64,000 nt of DNA from Candidatus Nanosynbacter sp. TM7-053 (lineage in GTDB: Bacteria > Patescibacteriota > Saccharimonadia > Saccharimonadales > Saccharimonadaceae): NCBI RefSeq assembly GCF_022828375.1, contig NZ_JAJQJX010000002.1, positions 62,001-126,000 on the forward strand, given 5' to 3'. A program made the translations under genes and the position numbers. This document shows, one piece after another, positions 54,319-63,938 of this stretch; the stretch's first letter is position 1, and every line of letters begins with the position of its first letter. The notes below the pieces were generated by a model. It saw nothing but the letters and a program-made list of their open reading frames with translations. It was not told where the DNA came from and ran no database searches.

Positions 54319-54647
54319 TGGCTTTATATGAAATTACAACGAAGCAAGAATTTGAAGATAAGGTGCTAAAAAGCGACGGTCCTGTACTAGTTGATTTTTG
54401 GGCGCCGTGGTGTCCGCCATGTCGTGCAATGGCTCCGCTTTTGCATCAAATTACTGAAGAAACAGAGTTTGATATTGTTAAGGTTGACACTGAAGCTAGT
54501 CAGGAAAATGCGCAATTGGCTATGGAATATCGCGTGCAAGGAATTCCAAACATGAAGATTTTTGTTGGCGGCGAGGAAGTTGCTGAAATGATCGGCATGA
54601 AGCCAAAGCAGACGTTGATTGACGCTCTGGAAAAAGCTGCAAAATAG
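54318..54647 (+). CDS. trxA: Thioredoxin
   Basis: 109 residues. Redox site WAPWCPPCRAM (CPPC rather than the usual CGPC), followed by KVDTEASQENA and the cis-Pro loop GIPNMKIF. Soluble, cytosolic. The frame opens at 54297, but AGGAGG 6 nt before ATG 54318 sets the start. Cotranscribed with the Fur-type regulator. Confidence 0.93.
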   Translation: MALYEITTKQEFEDKVLKSDGPVLVDFWAPWCPPCRAMAPLLHQITEETEFDIVKVDTEASQENAQLAMEYRVQGIPNMKIFVGGEEVAEMIGMKPKQTLIDALEKAAK

Positions 54648-54665
54648 AAAATAGAAGGGGGATTT

Positions 54666-55061
54666 ATGAAGGGTTTTAGTGGAAATATCGAAAAACTTAC
54701 GTTAGAAAATGATAGTTTTCGTCAGGTTTTATATACTGCCAGGCATTGTCAATTGGTATTGATGAGCTTGCCTGTTGGTGGGGAAATTGGTTCGGAGGTT
54801 CATGAGGAGAATGATCAATTTTTCCGATTTGAGTCTGGCGAAGGTAAGGTTTTGATTGATGGCAATGAATATATTGTTTCCGACGGTAGTGCGATTATTG
54901 TGCCGGCGGGCGCTGAGCATAATGTGATAAATACTGGCGAAGAGCCGCTTAAGCTCTACACGATTTATAGTCCAGCACATCACAAAGATGGAATCGTTCG
55001 GGCGACTCGCGAAGAAGCGGAGGCTAACGAAGAAGATTTTGACGGTGTAACTACCGAGTAA
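54666..55061 (+). CDS. Cupin-domain protein
   Basis: 131 residues. Single cupin barrel: EVHEENDQFFRFESGEG (first motif with metal-binding His and Glu) and PAGAEHNVINTG (second motif with His). The acidic tail (EAEANEEDFDG) is extra. Probably a metal-dependent small-molecule enzyme or sensor; substrate unknown. GGGGG lies before the ATG; third gene of the Fur operon. Confidence 0.88.
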   Translation: MKGFSGNIEKLTLENDSFRQVLYTARHCQLVLMSLPVGGEIGSEVHEENDQFFRFESGEGKVLIDGNEYIVSDGSAIIVPAGAEHNVINTGEEPLKLYTIYSPAHHKDGIVRATREEAEANEEDFDGVTTE

Positions 55062-55093
55062 GCTGTCGCCAAAGGAGAAAGTTCCTGCTAATT

Positions 55094-55558
55094 ATGTCTC
55101 ACAAAGGATCAATCGCCGGCGAGATGTTTAGTTCATTCGGACGGGCGATTTTTCGTGGAATTGCGTGTGTAATGTCGCTAATTTTTAGGATTGCACCGAA
55201 GAATGACCGCGTGCGGGTGATTGTTTATCGTGATGATGGTAGGATTTTGTTAGTTAGGGGTCGTCTTAGCCGCCAAAAGTGGGCTCTACCAGGAGGCGGA
55301 GTGAAGCATAATGAGAGTTATGAGCAGGCTGCCGTTAGAGAAGTCTTGGAAGAAATTGGATTAAAGATACATAATCTGCGATATCTAGGAAAAGCTAATT
55401 CTCATGAGTCGTATGCCAAATTTTCAGTTAGAGTTTTTGCGGCGCACGCGTCTGACTATGACATAAAATGCAACTTTGAAATAATGGAAGCCCGGTGGTT
55501 TAATATGAATTATCTTCCTGAAGAATATTGCACTTTGTATATTAATAAGCATCAGTAG
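55094..55558 (+). CDS. Nudix hydrolase
   Basis: 154 residues. Nudix box GGGVKHNESYEQAAVREVLEEIGL fits GX5EX7REUXEEXGU apart from position shifts, read at about 70-92. The first 35 residues contain a hydrophobic stretch (FSSFGRAIFRGIACVMSLIF) that may bind membrane, which is unusual for the family. Target nucleotide unknown. Confidence 0.85.
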   Translation: MSHKGSIAGEMFSSFGRAIFRGIACVMSLIFRIAPKNDRVRVIVYRDDGRILLVRGRLSRQKWALPGGGVKHNESYEQAAVREVLEEIGLKIHNLRYLGKANSHESYAKFSVRVFAAHASDYDIKCNFEIMEARWFNMNYLPEEYCTLYINKHQ

Positions 55559-55587
55559 GCGGCTCTGCTTTTATGTATAATATGAGT

Positions 55588-56307
55588 ATGAACGATCGAC
55601 AAATTTCCCAGCTTGAAATAGTAAAGACTAAAGTTCGGCAGTTGCTGGGTGGCGACACTTCGGGGCATGCTGATGATCATGTTGAGCGAGTGGCGTTGTT
55701 GGCAGAGCGTTTCGCTAACGAATGCAGCGAATCGGTGAACCTGCAAGAAGTGCTGTTGACGGCTTGGCTGCATGATGTTGATGATTATAAATTAGTCGGT
55801 AAAACGCAGGCAGAAAAATTGACGAACGCGGTAGATATTATGGCGCAGGCAGAGATAGCTGATGATTTAAGTCAGGTTGTGCTGGAAAATATTGCGGCGA
55901 TTGGTTATAGTAAACGGCTGAATGGCAAGCAGCCGCAGCGGCTGGCGGGGAAATTGGTGTCTGACGCTGATATGTGTGACGCTATTGGCGCAGTCGGCAT
56001 TGAGCGAGCGTTGGTTTATGCTTGTCATCATGGTGGGCGGATTTTTGATCCTAAAGTTTGGCCGAATGTCAATCTGGCGGCGCACGAATATAACGCTGAT
56101 GGTAATACGCATGATACTGACGGATTTATCAATCACTTCTTTGAGAAACTGCTGAAATTGAAAGGTTTGATGTTGACTGAGCCGGGGCGAATAGAAGCGG
56201 GAAATCGTCATCAAATTATGGTTGATTTTCTTCGCGCTTACTTCCGCGAGAAGAATGCGTCTGACTGGAGTGAATTTTTGGATGAATATTTACGTAGCGT
56301 CGATTAA
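55588..56307 (+). CDS. HD-domain phosphohydrolase
   Basis: About 239 residues. HD motifs: HADDHVERV (His), LTAWLHDVDDY (His-Asp), and later SDADMCDAIG with the final Asp. Resembles YedJ/YpgQ-type small HD hydrolases acting on nucleotides. The frame opens at 55573, but that ATG lies before the TATAAT box at 55576-55581; ATG 55588, 6 nt after the box, fits a leaderless start. Confidence 0.87.
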   Translation: MNDRQISQLEIVKTKVRQLLGGDTSGHADDHVERVALLAERFANECSESVNLQEVLLTAWLHDVDDYKLVGKTQAEKLTNAVDIMAQAEIADDLSQVVLENIAAIGYSKRLNGKQPQRLAGKLVSDADMCDAIGAVGIERALVYACHHGGRIFDPKVWPNVNLAAHEYNADGNTHDTDGFINHFFEKLLKLKGLMLTEPGRIEAGNRHQIMVDFLRAYFREKNASDWSEFLDEYLRSVD

Positions 56308-56373
56308 ATATTGAAGAATGGTTAGCTTTCGCTTTTTATTGATCTGATCAATGATTTGTAGTTATATGAAATT

Positions 56374-56721
56374 ATGACAAAGTATAAAATTGAACGGATT
56401 TATGAGTCGACCGCGTCAGGCGATAGTTATCGTGTGTTGGTCGATCGATTGTGGCCGCGAGGAATTAGCAAAGAACGAGCTGCATTGGACGAGTGGAATA
56501 AAGAAATTGCCCCGACCGATGAATTGCGTAAATGGTTTAATCACGACCCGGAAAAATTCCCGGAATTCTCTCGTCGTTATATGAAGGAGTTAGATAATAA
56601 TCCTACAGCAGCCGAGGCGAAGAATAATTGGAGTAAACAATCTGCAGTTACGCTGTTATATGGCGCCAAAGATACGGAACATAATCAGGCGATAGTTCTC
56701 AAAAAGTGGTTGGAAGATTAG
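56374..56721 (+). CDS. DUF488 (YeaO-like) protein
   Basis: 115 residues. Family marks VDRLWPRGISKE, LRKWFNHDPEKFPEFSRRY and VTLLYGAKDTEHNQA. Biochemical role of this family is unknown. Confidence 0.88.
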   Translation: MTKYKIERIYESTASGDSYRVLVDRLWPRGISKERAALDEWNKEIAPTDELRKWFNHDPEKFPEFSRRYMKELDNNPTAAEAKNNWSKQSAVTLLYGAKDTEHNQAIVLKKWLED

Positions 56722-56740
56722 TCAATCGCTAGAAGAATAC

Positions 56741-56769
56741 TTGCATAATTAGCGTGTTTAGATTGTAAT
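56741..56769 (+). promoter_or_regulatory. Promoter of uvrC
   Basis: TTGCAT (56741-56746), 17 bp, TGTAAT (56764-56769), ending 7 nt before ATG 56777. Confidence 0.65.
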
Positions 56770-56776
56770 GTATTTA

Positions 56777-58354
56777 ATGAATCAAGCATTGCAAGCTAAA
56801 CTGAAAACTTTGCCGCGAACGCCCGGCGTTTATTTTCATAAGTCGGCGAGCGGCGAGGTAATTTATGTTGGCAAGGCGGCGGTTCTTAAAAATCGCGTAC
56901 GTCAGTATTTTCAAGATTCGCGCGGGCGAGATAATAAAACTATGGTGCTGGTGGCGGAGATTTTTGATACTGATTGGATTGAAACTGAGAGTGAGGTTGA
57001 TGCGCTGTTTTTGGAAAGCGAGATGATCAAGCGGTATATGCCGCGATACAACGTTCTGTTGCGCGACGACAAATCTCAGATGTACGTTCGGATTAATATG
57101 AAAAGCGATTGGCCGACGGTCAGTTTTACGCGGAATCCTGCCGATGATGGTGCGGATTATTTTGGTCCATTTTACAATGGTTTTGCGTTAAAAAAGGCAT
57201 TGCGCTATTTGAGGCGAATTTTTCCGTATCTCACTCACCAAAGACGCCCCGGGCAATCAAAGTTGGATGAAGATTTGGGCTTAAGTCCGAAAATAAGTGA
57301 TGGTTCGGACGCGTATAAAGCTGGTTTGCGTAAATTGATAAGTTATATTAAGGGAAATCGCAAGGCTATTGCTGTGGAGCTGGAGCGTGATATGAGAACG
57401 GCTGCGGGACTTCACGATTTTGAGCGGGCGGCAAGTTTGAGGAATAAGTTGCGCGCCATGCAAGAACTTCAGCGACGCGTTATGTTTGGCGATAAGGAGT
57501 TTTTGGATATTTCAAAAGACAAGGCTCTGGCTGATTTAGCAAAACTACTTGGCTTGAAAAATATTCCAGTGCGAATTGAGGGCTATGATATTTCGCATAT
57601 GAGCGGACGTCAGGTTGTGGCGAGTATGGTGGTCTTTACGAATGGTGTGAGCGATCGTGCGGAATATCGCAAATTTAAGGTGGGTGAAAAAAATGACGAT
57701 ACTGGAAATATGTATGAGGTGATTTTTAGGCGGCTTGGCGAGCGAAACATCAAAAGCTGGGGTCGTCCGGATTTGTTGTTGATTGACGGCGGAAAAGGTC
57801 AACTCTCGGCAGCGATTAAGGCGAGGGATGAGCGCGGGATAAAATTGCCGATTATTAGCATCGCCAAACGCGAGGAAGAAATTATTATTCATAAAACTGG
57901 CTCGCAAATTGATGTATCATACATTGAGAAGCTGCAAAAATCTATTCATCAGGATGTCACTATTTACGAAGATAATGATGTGTATGTAGTGAATTTGCAT
58001 CCTGCTCAGCGCAACGCCGGATCTCATTCAAAAAATCTACGAGGCTCTGCTATTGATGACGGTTCCAGCCGGGACAATTTTACAAAAAGTTCTATTGCGA
58101 CGATAGACATTGTTAAACTTTTCCAGCGGATTCGTGACGAGTCGCACCGATTTGCTGTGAGCTATCATACAGTGCTGAAGCGTCAAAATCAGACGAAAAA
58201 CCAGCTGGAAGAAATTCCAGGGATTGGCCCAAAGACACGTGCTAAATTGTTGAGGAAGTTTGGTAGTGTGAGAAAAATTATCGAGGCAGATTATGCGGAA
58301 TTGCAGGCGGAAGTTGGCGCGAAAAGGGCAGATTTGATTAAACGCTTGTCTTAA
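56777..58354 (+). CDS. uvrC: Excinuclease ABC subunit C
   Basis: Cuts DNA on both sides of the lesion. GIY-YIG nuclease (GVYFHKSASGEVIYVGKAA), a UVR motif (RDMRTAAGLHDFERAASLRN), RNase H-like nuclease (IEGYDISHMSGRQVVASMVV, LLLIDGGKGQLSAA) and a C-terminal helix-hairpin-helix (EEIPGIGPKTRAKLLRKFGS). 525 residues, shorter than E. coli UvrC (610). Another ATG at 56768 overlaps the -10 box; 56777 is preferred. Confidence 0.95.
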   Translation: MNQALQAKLKTLPRTPGVYFHKSASGEVIYVGKAAVLKNRVRQYFQDSRGRDNKTMVLVAEIFDTDWIETESEVDALFLESEMIKRYMPRYNVLLRDDKSQMYVRINMKSDWPTVSFTRNPADDGADYFGPFYNGFALKKALRYLRRIFPYLTHQRRPGQSKLDEDLGLSPKISDGSDAYKAGLRKLISYIKGNRKAIAVELERDMRTAAGLHDFERAASLRNKLRAMQELQRRVMFGDKEFLDISKDKALADLAKLLGLKNIPVRIEGYDISHMSGRQVVASMVVFTNGVSDRAEYRKFKVGEKNDDTGNMYEVIFRRLGERNIKSWGRPDLLLIDGGKGQLSAAIKARDERGIKLPIISIAKREEEIIIHKTGSQIDVSYIEKLQKSIHQDVTIYEDNDVYVVNLHPAQRNAGSHSKNLRGSAIDDGSSRDNFTKSSIATIDIVKLFQRIRDESHRFAVSYHTVLKRQNQTKNQLEEIPGIGPKTRAKLLRKFGSVRKIIEADYAELQAEVGAKRADLIKRLS

Positions 58355-58404
58355 GTTTGGGCGACTAATCGACAATAAAGCATAAATTATATATAATAAG
58401 ACTA

Positions 58405-58779
58405 ATGAAAAGACAATTTGCAACGTTTTTGATTCGGCTGATTCTTAACTCGGTAGGTATTTGGGTTGCGGTGCGGCTGCTTGGAAATGAAACTCCGGGC
58501 GCAACTTCTGCGTGGACGTTTATGGTGGCGGGGTTGATATTTTCGGTAGTGAATAGCGTATTGAAGCCAATCGTTACAATTTTAGCTCTGCCAGCAATTT
58601 TATTGACCTTAGGACTGTTTACCTTAATTGTGAACGGCTTTATGGTTTATATTTCGCTCGCTTTGGCACCAGGGATTTCTATGACTTTTGCGCATTCAAT
58701 TATTGCCGGGATTATATTGAGTTTGGTAAACTATATTATAAGTAGCGCGCTGGTTTTGCAGCGGGAAGAAAAGGAGTAA
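58405..58779 (+). CDS. YvlD/DUF360-type small membrane protein
   Basis: 124 residues with four membrane helices. SVVNSVLKPIVTILALPAILLTLGLF matches the holin-superfamily IV/YvlD pattern. Function unknown; in Bacillus the family responds to envelope stress. TATAAT (58392-58397) 7 nt before the ATG: leaderless. 1 bp before secG. Confidence 0.88.
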   Translation: MKRQFATFLIRLILNSVGIWVAVRLLGNETPGATSAWTFMVAGLIFSVVNSVLKPIVTILALPAILLTLGLFTLIVNGFMVYISLALAPGISMTFAHSIIAGIILSLVNYIISSALVLQREEKE

Positions 58780-58780
58780 T

Positions 58781-59017
58781 ATGTCAATTGATACAATTTT
58801 ACCGTACGTGACGCTTGGATCTGCCGTACTGATGATTATCGCAATTTTGTTGCAACAACGAGGCGCAAGTTTGGGTGCAGGATTCGGCTCGTCTGGAGAA
58901 TTATTTACTACTCGTCGCGGATTTGATAAAAACTTGTTCGACGTAACTATTGTTTTTGCGGTGATTTTTGTGTTATCGATTTTGGCAAGTATGATTTTGC
59001 CGGGATTGCAAAAATAG
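58781..59017 (+). CDS. secG: Preprotein translocase subunit SecG
   Basis: 78 residues, two membrane helices around a loop GLGAGFGSSGELFTTRRG that matches the SecG hallmark. Non-essential partner of SecYE in protein export. AAAGGAG precedes the ATG within the upstream gene end. Confidence 0.92.
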   Translation: MSIDTILPYVTLGSAVLMIIAILLQQRGASLGAGFGSSGELFTTRRGFDKNLFDVTIVFAVIFVLSILASMILPGLQK

Positions 59018-59027
59018 GAGAATAGAT

Positions 59028-60818
59028 TTGAGCTCGGATAATTCGTCATGGAATCGTTTTGCGCGGCTAAAAGTTTCCAGTAAAGATGTCAATAAGCGTC
59101 TGCGTAAGATTGAAAAGGGAAGCTTGCGCCATGCGCATAAATTCGTGACATCCAGGTTAGACCGTTTGTCTAATGTGCGACGTCGGGTTTCTGTCTGGAT
59201 TATTCTAGTATTGGTGATGATTGGCGCCAGTGCGGTGCAGTGGCATATTTCTCGCAATTCTTTCACGACAATGGCGTACACTTCTGGCGGATCGTATTCT
59301 GAGGGTGTGTTGGGTCCTTTGGAAAACTTAAATCCGATTTTCGCAAAAACCAATGCTGAAAAATCCGCCGCGAAATTGCTATTTTCAAGTTTGTATCGAT
59401 ATGACTCAACGGGCAATATAAAGGCTGACATGGCGGATAGCGTCAGCGTGAACGACAAAGAAACCGAATATATAGTCAAACTGAAGAAAGGTCTGAAGTG
59501 GTCGGACGGACAAGACCTAACGGCGGACGATGTAATTTTTACGTTGAAGCTATTGGCGAATCCAGAAGTTGGAGCTGAGATATCTGGCTGGAAATCTATA
59601 AAATTCGAAAAAGTGTCTGACGATTCGGTGAAGTTTATCTTGCCGTCGTCATATTCGCCGTTTGTCCACGCTTTGACATTCCCGATTATTCCTAAACATA
59701 TATTAAAAGATGTTAAACCGTCGAATTTACGTGAACATGATTTTAATAAGTCGCCTATATCCAGTGGTCCATTCGCCTTTAGGTTATTGCAGAATGCAAC
59801 TAGTGATGGCAGTAAAAAAGTGCTATATTTGCAATCGAATAGCAATTATTATGGCGGCACGCCTAAGTTAGAGCGATTCCAGTTGTACGCGTATCCGACG
59901 CAGGATGATATTGCGAAAAGTTTGCGTACGCGAGAAATTACAGGAACTCCAGAATTGATTTATAATGATCAATCCGCCGAGGTAAAATCTATGTATGCCG
60001 CAGAAGCGCATTCTTTGAATAATGGAGTTTACGCGCTGTTTAATAACAATAGTCAGTTCTTGCGATCAAAAGCAGTTCGTCAAGCTTTGTCGCTCAGTGT
60101 TGATACGTCCAAGTTACGCCAATCTTTGTCATTGTCTACGGAGGAATTATCTGGCCCAACGCTTAACAAATTCCTGGGAAATAGTTCAAACTCGTCTGGT
60201 TATGACGTCAAGAAAGCAAAATCTCTACTTGACGCCGAGGGCTGGAAGAGTGTGAATAATGTTCGTCAGAAGGGAAATGATAAGTTAAAACTCAACGTGG
60301 TCGTTTTGAAGAATAGCAATTACGAAAAGGTCGCTAGGTATTTGGCTCAAGTTTGGTATGACGAGTTGAATATAGAATCGGATATTAAAGTTGTCGATCC
60401 GAACGACGCCACTCAAAATATTCTTCAGACAGTTTTGCAACCGCGCAATTTTGACGTGCTGGTTTATGAACTCTCCTTGGGCGGCGACCCTGATGTTTAC
60501 GCCTATTGGCATTCTTCACAGGCAACCAATAATGGTTTGAATTTCTCCAATTACAATAATGCGATAGCGGACGATGCTTTGGAGAGCGGCCGATCTAAAA
60601 TCTCGGCAAAGCAACGCGCTGATCGTTACGCGAAGTTTACTGCCACTTGGCAAGCGGACGCTCCAGCGATTGCCTTGTATCAGCCGAAGTTTGACTATAT
60701 CCATATTCGGAACGTTAAGGCTCTCGACGCAAGCACCGAAGTTGTCAATCCCGTCGATCGCTATGTTGATGTTCAATATTGGGCGACAGAGAAAAAGTCC
60801 GTTTACAAAACCCCGTAA
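59028..60818 (+). CDS. Family 5 (peptide/oligopeptide-type) solute-binding protein
   Basis: 596 residues. Basic cytoplasmic head, one membrane helix (about 64-80), and a periplasmic-type SBP_bac_5 fold: KTNAEKSAAKLLFSSLY, KKGLKWSDGQDLTADDVIFT (family signature), and SSDYP-like end regions. There is no lipobox Cys, so it is held by an uncleaved helix. It would bind peptides for import, in line with an auxotrophic lifestyle; no cognate permease is in the window. TTG start with AGGAGA 6 nt upstream, 10 bp after secG. Confidence 0.9.
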   Translation: MSSDNSSWNRFARLKVSSKDVNKRLRKIEKGSLRHAHKFVTSRLDRLSNVRRRVSVWIILVLVMIGASAVQWHISRNSFTTMAYTSGGSYSEGVLGPLENLNPIFAKTNAEKSAAKLLFSSLYRYDSTGNIKADMADSVSVNDKETEYIVKLKKGLKWSDGQDLTADDVIFTLKLLANPEVGAEISGWKSIKFEKVSDDSVKFILPSSYSPFVHALTFPIIPKHILKDVKPSNLREHDFNKSPISSGPFAFRLLQNATSDGSKKVLYLQSNSNYYGGTPKLERFQLYAYPTQDDIAKSLRTREITGTPELIYNDQSAEVKSMYAAEAHSLNNGVYALFNNNSQFLRSKAVRQALSLSVDTSKLRQSLSLSTEELSGPTLNKFLGNSSNSSGYDVKKAKSLLDAEGWKSVNNVRQKGNDKLKLNVVVLKNSNYEKVARYLAQVWYDELNIESDIKVVDPNDATQNILQTVLQPRNFDVLVYELSLGGDPDVYAYWHSSQATNNGLNFSNYNNAIADDALESGRSKISAKQRADRYAKFTATWQADAPAIALYQPKFDYIHIRNVKALDASTEVVNPVDRYVDVQYWATEKKSVYKTP

Positions 60819-60842
60819 TCGGGTATAATGGTAAGTGGTTAT

Positions 60843-60930
60843 GCGGGCGTGGCGGAATTGGTAGACGCGCTAGCTTGAGGGGCTAGTGAGCATTGCGCTC
60901 GTGGAAGTTCAAGTCTTCTCGCTCGCACCA
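60843..60930 (+). tRNA. tRNA-Leu (GAG)
   Basis: Acceptor GCGGGCG/CGCTCGC, long variable arm, anticodon loop TTGAGGG with GAG, encoded CCA. Confidence 0.95.
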
Positions 60931-60998
60931 AACATATTGCAATTATTGGATGAATTGTTTGTGATATGTTTTGCAAAATCTGATATAATAAAGGCGGT

Positions 60999-61072
60999 GG
61001 CGCGTTGGCGGAGCGGTTACGCAGAGGTCTGCAAAACCTTTTAGACGAGTTCGACTCTCGTACGTGCCTCCA
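60999..61072 (+). tRNA. tRNA-Cys (GCA)
   Basis: Acceptor GGCGCGT/ACGTGCC, discriminator T (cysteine identity), anticodon loop CTGCAAA with GCA, encoded CCA. TGATATAAT at 60980-60988 is its promoter. Confidence 0.95.
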
Positions 61073-61082
61073 ATTTTTGATA

Positions 61083-61115
61083 AATAGTCCTGAGTATTGG
61101 GCTATTTTTTATTTT
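61083..61115 (+). terminator. Terminator after tRNA-Cys
   Basis: AATAGTCC (61083-61090) and GGGCTATT (61099-61106) then TTTTATTTT. Confidence 0.75.
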
Positions 61116-61196
61116 GCGAAATTGTACACTTTACTTAGTGAATATAGTATAATATAAGAAGTCTGGCGCGTAGGCGTCTGGATTGTATGTAAATAA

Positions 61197-61282
61197 GCGC
61201 GAGTGGCGGAATTGGTAGACGCGAGGGACTTAAAATCCCTTGACCAAAAGTCGTGCGGGTTCGATTCCCGCCTTGCGCACCA
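61197..61282 (+). tRNA. tRNA-Leu (TAA)
   Basis: Acceptor GCGCGAG/CTTGCGC, long variable arm, anticodon loop CTTAAAA with TAA, encoded CCA. TATAAT at 61148-61153 lies 44 bp upstream. Confidence 0.95.
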
Positions 61283-61329
61283 AAGTTGTAAAGAAAATAA
61301 TATTAAATAGGAAAGGGACAAGGTAAGAA

Positions 61330-61899
61330 ATGAGTCCATTGGTAATCGTACTTATTGTTACAGTGGTAGTTTTATTAGTACTCGTAGGAGTTGTAATCGG
61401 TGCGTACAATGGTTTGGTTGTATTGCGCAACCGCGTAGAAGAGGCATGGAGCGACATTACTGTTCAGCTAAAGCGCCGAACTGATTTAATTCCAAATTTG
61501 GTCAACTCAGTAAAAGGCTACGCTACACACGAAAAAGAAGTGTTTGAGAAGGTCGCAGAAGCTCGTTCAGCAATTATGAATGCCGGCAGCGTGGCTGAAA
61601 CCGCCAAGGCTGAAAATGCTTTGGAAGGCGCGTTGAAGAGCTTATTTGCCGTATCTGAGGCTTACCCAGAATTGAAAGCAAACCAGAACTTCTTGCAATT
61701 GCAACAAGAATTGGTTGACACTGAGGATAAAATCCAAGCAGCTCGCCGATTCTACAACGGTGGCGTTCGCGACTTAAACACGAAGATCCAGACTTTCCCA
61801 ACAAACATCATCGCGGGAATGTTCGGCTTCCAAGCTAAGGAATTTTTCGACGTTGAAGACCGTGCAAGCGTTGAAAATCCGGTTGAAGTAAAGTTCTAA
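61330..61899 (+). CDS. lemA: LemA-family membrane protein
   Basis: 189 residues. One N-terminal membrane helix (about 3-27), then the LemA helical bundle: [48 protein letters not shown]. Outer-facing coiled bundle of unknown function. It is followed by the M48 peptidase HtpX, a recurrent pairing. Confidence 0.95.
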   Translation: MSPLVIVLIVTVVVLLVLVGVVIGAYNGLVVLRNRVEEAWSDITVQLKRRTDLIPNLVNSVKGYATHEKEVFEKVAEARSAIMNAGSVAETAKAENALEGALKSLFAVSEAYPELKANQNFLQLQQELVDTEDKIQAARRFYNGGVRDLNTKIQTFPTNIIAGMFGFQAKEFFDVEDRASVENPVEVKF

Positions 61900-61916
61900 T
61901 TGAACTCTGAAATGAA

Positions 61917-61948
61917 AATCGCTCGTCTATTTTTAGCGGGCGATTTTT
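61917..61948 (+). terminator. Terminator between lemA and htpX
   Basis: AATCGCTCG (61917-61925) and CGGGCGATT (61937-61945) then TTT; it overlaps the start of the htpX promoter (TGATATAAT, TATAAT 61951-61956). Confidence 0.65.
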
Positions 61949-61962
61949 GATATAATTAACAT

Positions 61963-62838
61963 ATGTACAATGCAGTTTCTCAAAACAAACGCAACACAAT
62001 ATTAATTATGTCTGTATTTGTGATAATTATTGGAATTATCGGTCTGTTTATCGGCGTGGCAACTGATAGCTATTCGCTAGCTCTCATCATTTTTATATGT
62101 GCAATTTTATATGCTTGGTTGCAATATTTTATAGCTGGCAAGTTGGCTATGATGATGACTGGAGCTCAGGAAATTAGTAAAAATGACGCTCCTGAACTTT
62201 GGCGAGTGGTGGAAAATTTGTCTATCGCCTCTGGTATGCCGATGCCGAAAGTTTATATCATCGATGATCCAGCTCCAAATGCTTTTGCGACTGGTCGCGA
62301 CCCAAATCACGCTATTGTTGGTGTGACTACTGGACTTTTGGATATTATGGACAAGCGTGAGCTGGAGGCGGTTATGGCGCATGAAATGAGTCACGTGCGA
62401 AATTACGACATCCGTGTGAGTATGATTGCTTTTGGTCTGGTTAGTGCGATTGGTCTATTTGCAGATTTGGCACTTAGAATGATGTTTTATAGTGACGATC
62501 GTGACAGGGATGTCAATCCTATCATCTACGCTTTCGGGTTGATTGTGGGTATATTGGCGCCGCTTTTGGCAACGATAACTCAATTGGCGGTTAGTAGGCA
62601 GCGTGAATATCTGGCGGATGCTTCGGGTGTATTATTGACACGAGACACTGAAGGGCTAGCAAGCGCGCTGGAAAAGTTACGCCAATACGGCAAACCAATG
62701 CAAAAACAAAGCTCTTCCACTGCCAATTTGTTCATGAATAATCCTTTGAAGCCCGGATTTTTCTCAAAACTATTTAGTACTCATCCGCCGCTAGAAGATA
62801 GAATTGCAAGGTTGAGGAATAACGCAACAAAGATGTAA
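61963..62838 (+). CDS. htpX: M48-family membrane metalloprotease HtpX
   Basis: 291 residues. Two N-terminal membrane helices, then the zinc site VMAHEMSHVRNYD (HExxH) with a third ligand in REYLADASG, and two more membrane helices between them. Degrades misfolded membrane proteins. TATAAT ends 6 nt before the ATG: leaderless. Confidence 0.96.
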   Translation: MYNAVSQNKRNTILIMSVFVIIIGIIGLFIGVATDSYSLALIIFICAILYAWLQYFIAGKLAMMMTGAQEISKNDAPELWRVVENLSIASGMPMPKVYIIDDPAPNAFATGRDPNHAIVGVTTGLLDIMDKRELEAVMAHEMSHVRNYDIRVSMIAFGLVSAIGLFADLALRMMFYSDDRDRDVNPIIYAFGLIVGILAPLLATITQLAVSRQREYLADASGVLLTRDTEGLASALEKLRQYGKPMQKQSSSTANLFMNNPLKPGFFSKLFSTHPPLEDRIARLRNNATKM

Positions 62839-62840
62839 TT

Positions 62841-63938
62841 ATGGCAACGAAAACCTCCAAAAAACGAGTAGTCAAGAATCCTAAGAAGTCAAATGCTGAT
62901 CATAAAAAAGGTGTATGGCCTGGTATTAAGCATGACTTTAGCAAATTAAATCAGCAGCGACGTAATTTTCTGCAGCGCCGACCTCATCGTAGTTTTCGGC
63001 TAACTAAGCGACGAGATTACCAACGAGATCTAAAAATTCCGGGATATTGGTCGCTGACTAGTGAAGCTTGCCGTCTGGTGTGGCGAAACAAGAAGACTTT
63101 CCTGGCGTTAATCATCGTTATGTCGATATTGACGTTTGCCTTAGCCAGCGTCATGTCGCAAGATACATATCAACAACTTAAAGACGTGATGAATCAGGCT
63201 GAGTCAAATGGATTCGGCGGAATTTATACAACAATTAGCCTATTTTCTGGCGTTGCGGTTAGCTATATTTCTGGCAGTGGAACGGCTGGTGGAAATGTGC
63301 AGCAAGCGGCGGGAATCTTTCTGGGGCTATTAACTTGGCTGTCGTCCGTTTGGCTAACGCGAGCTATTTTAATTGGTAAAAAACCGAAAATGCGCGACGG
63401 TTTGTATAGTTCTGGATCGCCCATAATTGCGCTAATAATTGTCATTGGAGTTTTCTTGATTCAAATGGTGCCGGCGGCAGTGGCGGTGATTATTTATAGC
63501 GCGCTTAATGCTTCGGGAGTGTTAAATCAAACGCCGATTCTGATGGCGGCTGGCGGTGCGGCGATTCTGATAGTGGCGATGTCAGTCTATTGGGCGACTT
63601 CTACGGTTTTTGCGATGATCATCATAACGTTGCCGGGGATGTATCCGTTTCACGCGTTGCGTTTGTCGGGCGATATTGTGACGGGGCGAAGACTAAGGAT
63701 TTTGCTGAGATTTGCGTGGGCTGTTGTTCTGTCTGTGCTTTTGTGGGCGGTAGTTCTGATTCCGGTAATTCTGCTTGACGGCGCACTGAAGGGGTGGATT
63801 AGTGGTATCGACTGGTTGCCAATTGTCCCAACAACTGGCTTGATTTTACTTTACGTAACGATAATTATGATTTCTGTGTATGTCTATTTGTTCTACAGAA
63901 AGGTGGTTGAAAGTGACACCAAAAAAACCAAGAATTGA
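62841..63938 (+). CDS. Hypothetical polytopic membrane protein
   Basis: 365 residues. A basic N-terminal tail of about 85 residues (KKRVVKNPKKSN and further Arg/Lys clusters) and about six membrane segments (about 89-110, 130-147, 160-178, 193-220, 228-262, 280-350). The membrane-facing part resembles glycerophosphoryl-diester or DUF975-like integral proteins only loosely; no family is claimed. Two bp after htpX, overlapping ligA by 26 bp. Confidence 0.7.
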   Translation: MATKTSKKRVVKNPKKSNADHKKGVWPGIKHDFSKLNQQRRNFLQRRPHRSFRLTKRRDYQRDLKIPGYWSLTSEACRLVWRNKKTFLALIIVMSILTFALASVMSQDTYQQLKDVMNQAESNGFGGIYTTISLFSGVAVSYISGSGTAGGNVQQAAGIFLGLLTWLSSVWLTRAILIGKKPKMRDGLYSSGSPIIALIIVIGVFLIQMVPAAVAVIIYSALNASGVLNQTPILMAAGGAAILIVAMSVYWATSTVFAMIIITLPGMYPFHALRLSGDIVTGRRLRILLRFAWAVVLSVLLWAVVLIPVILLDGALKGWISGIDWLPIVPTTGLILLYVTIIMISVYVYLFYRKVVESDTKKTKN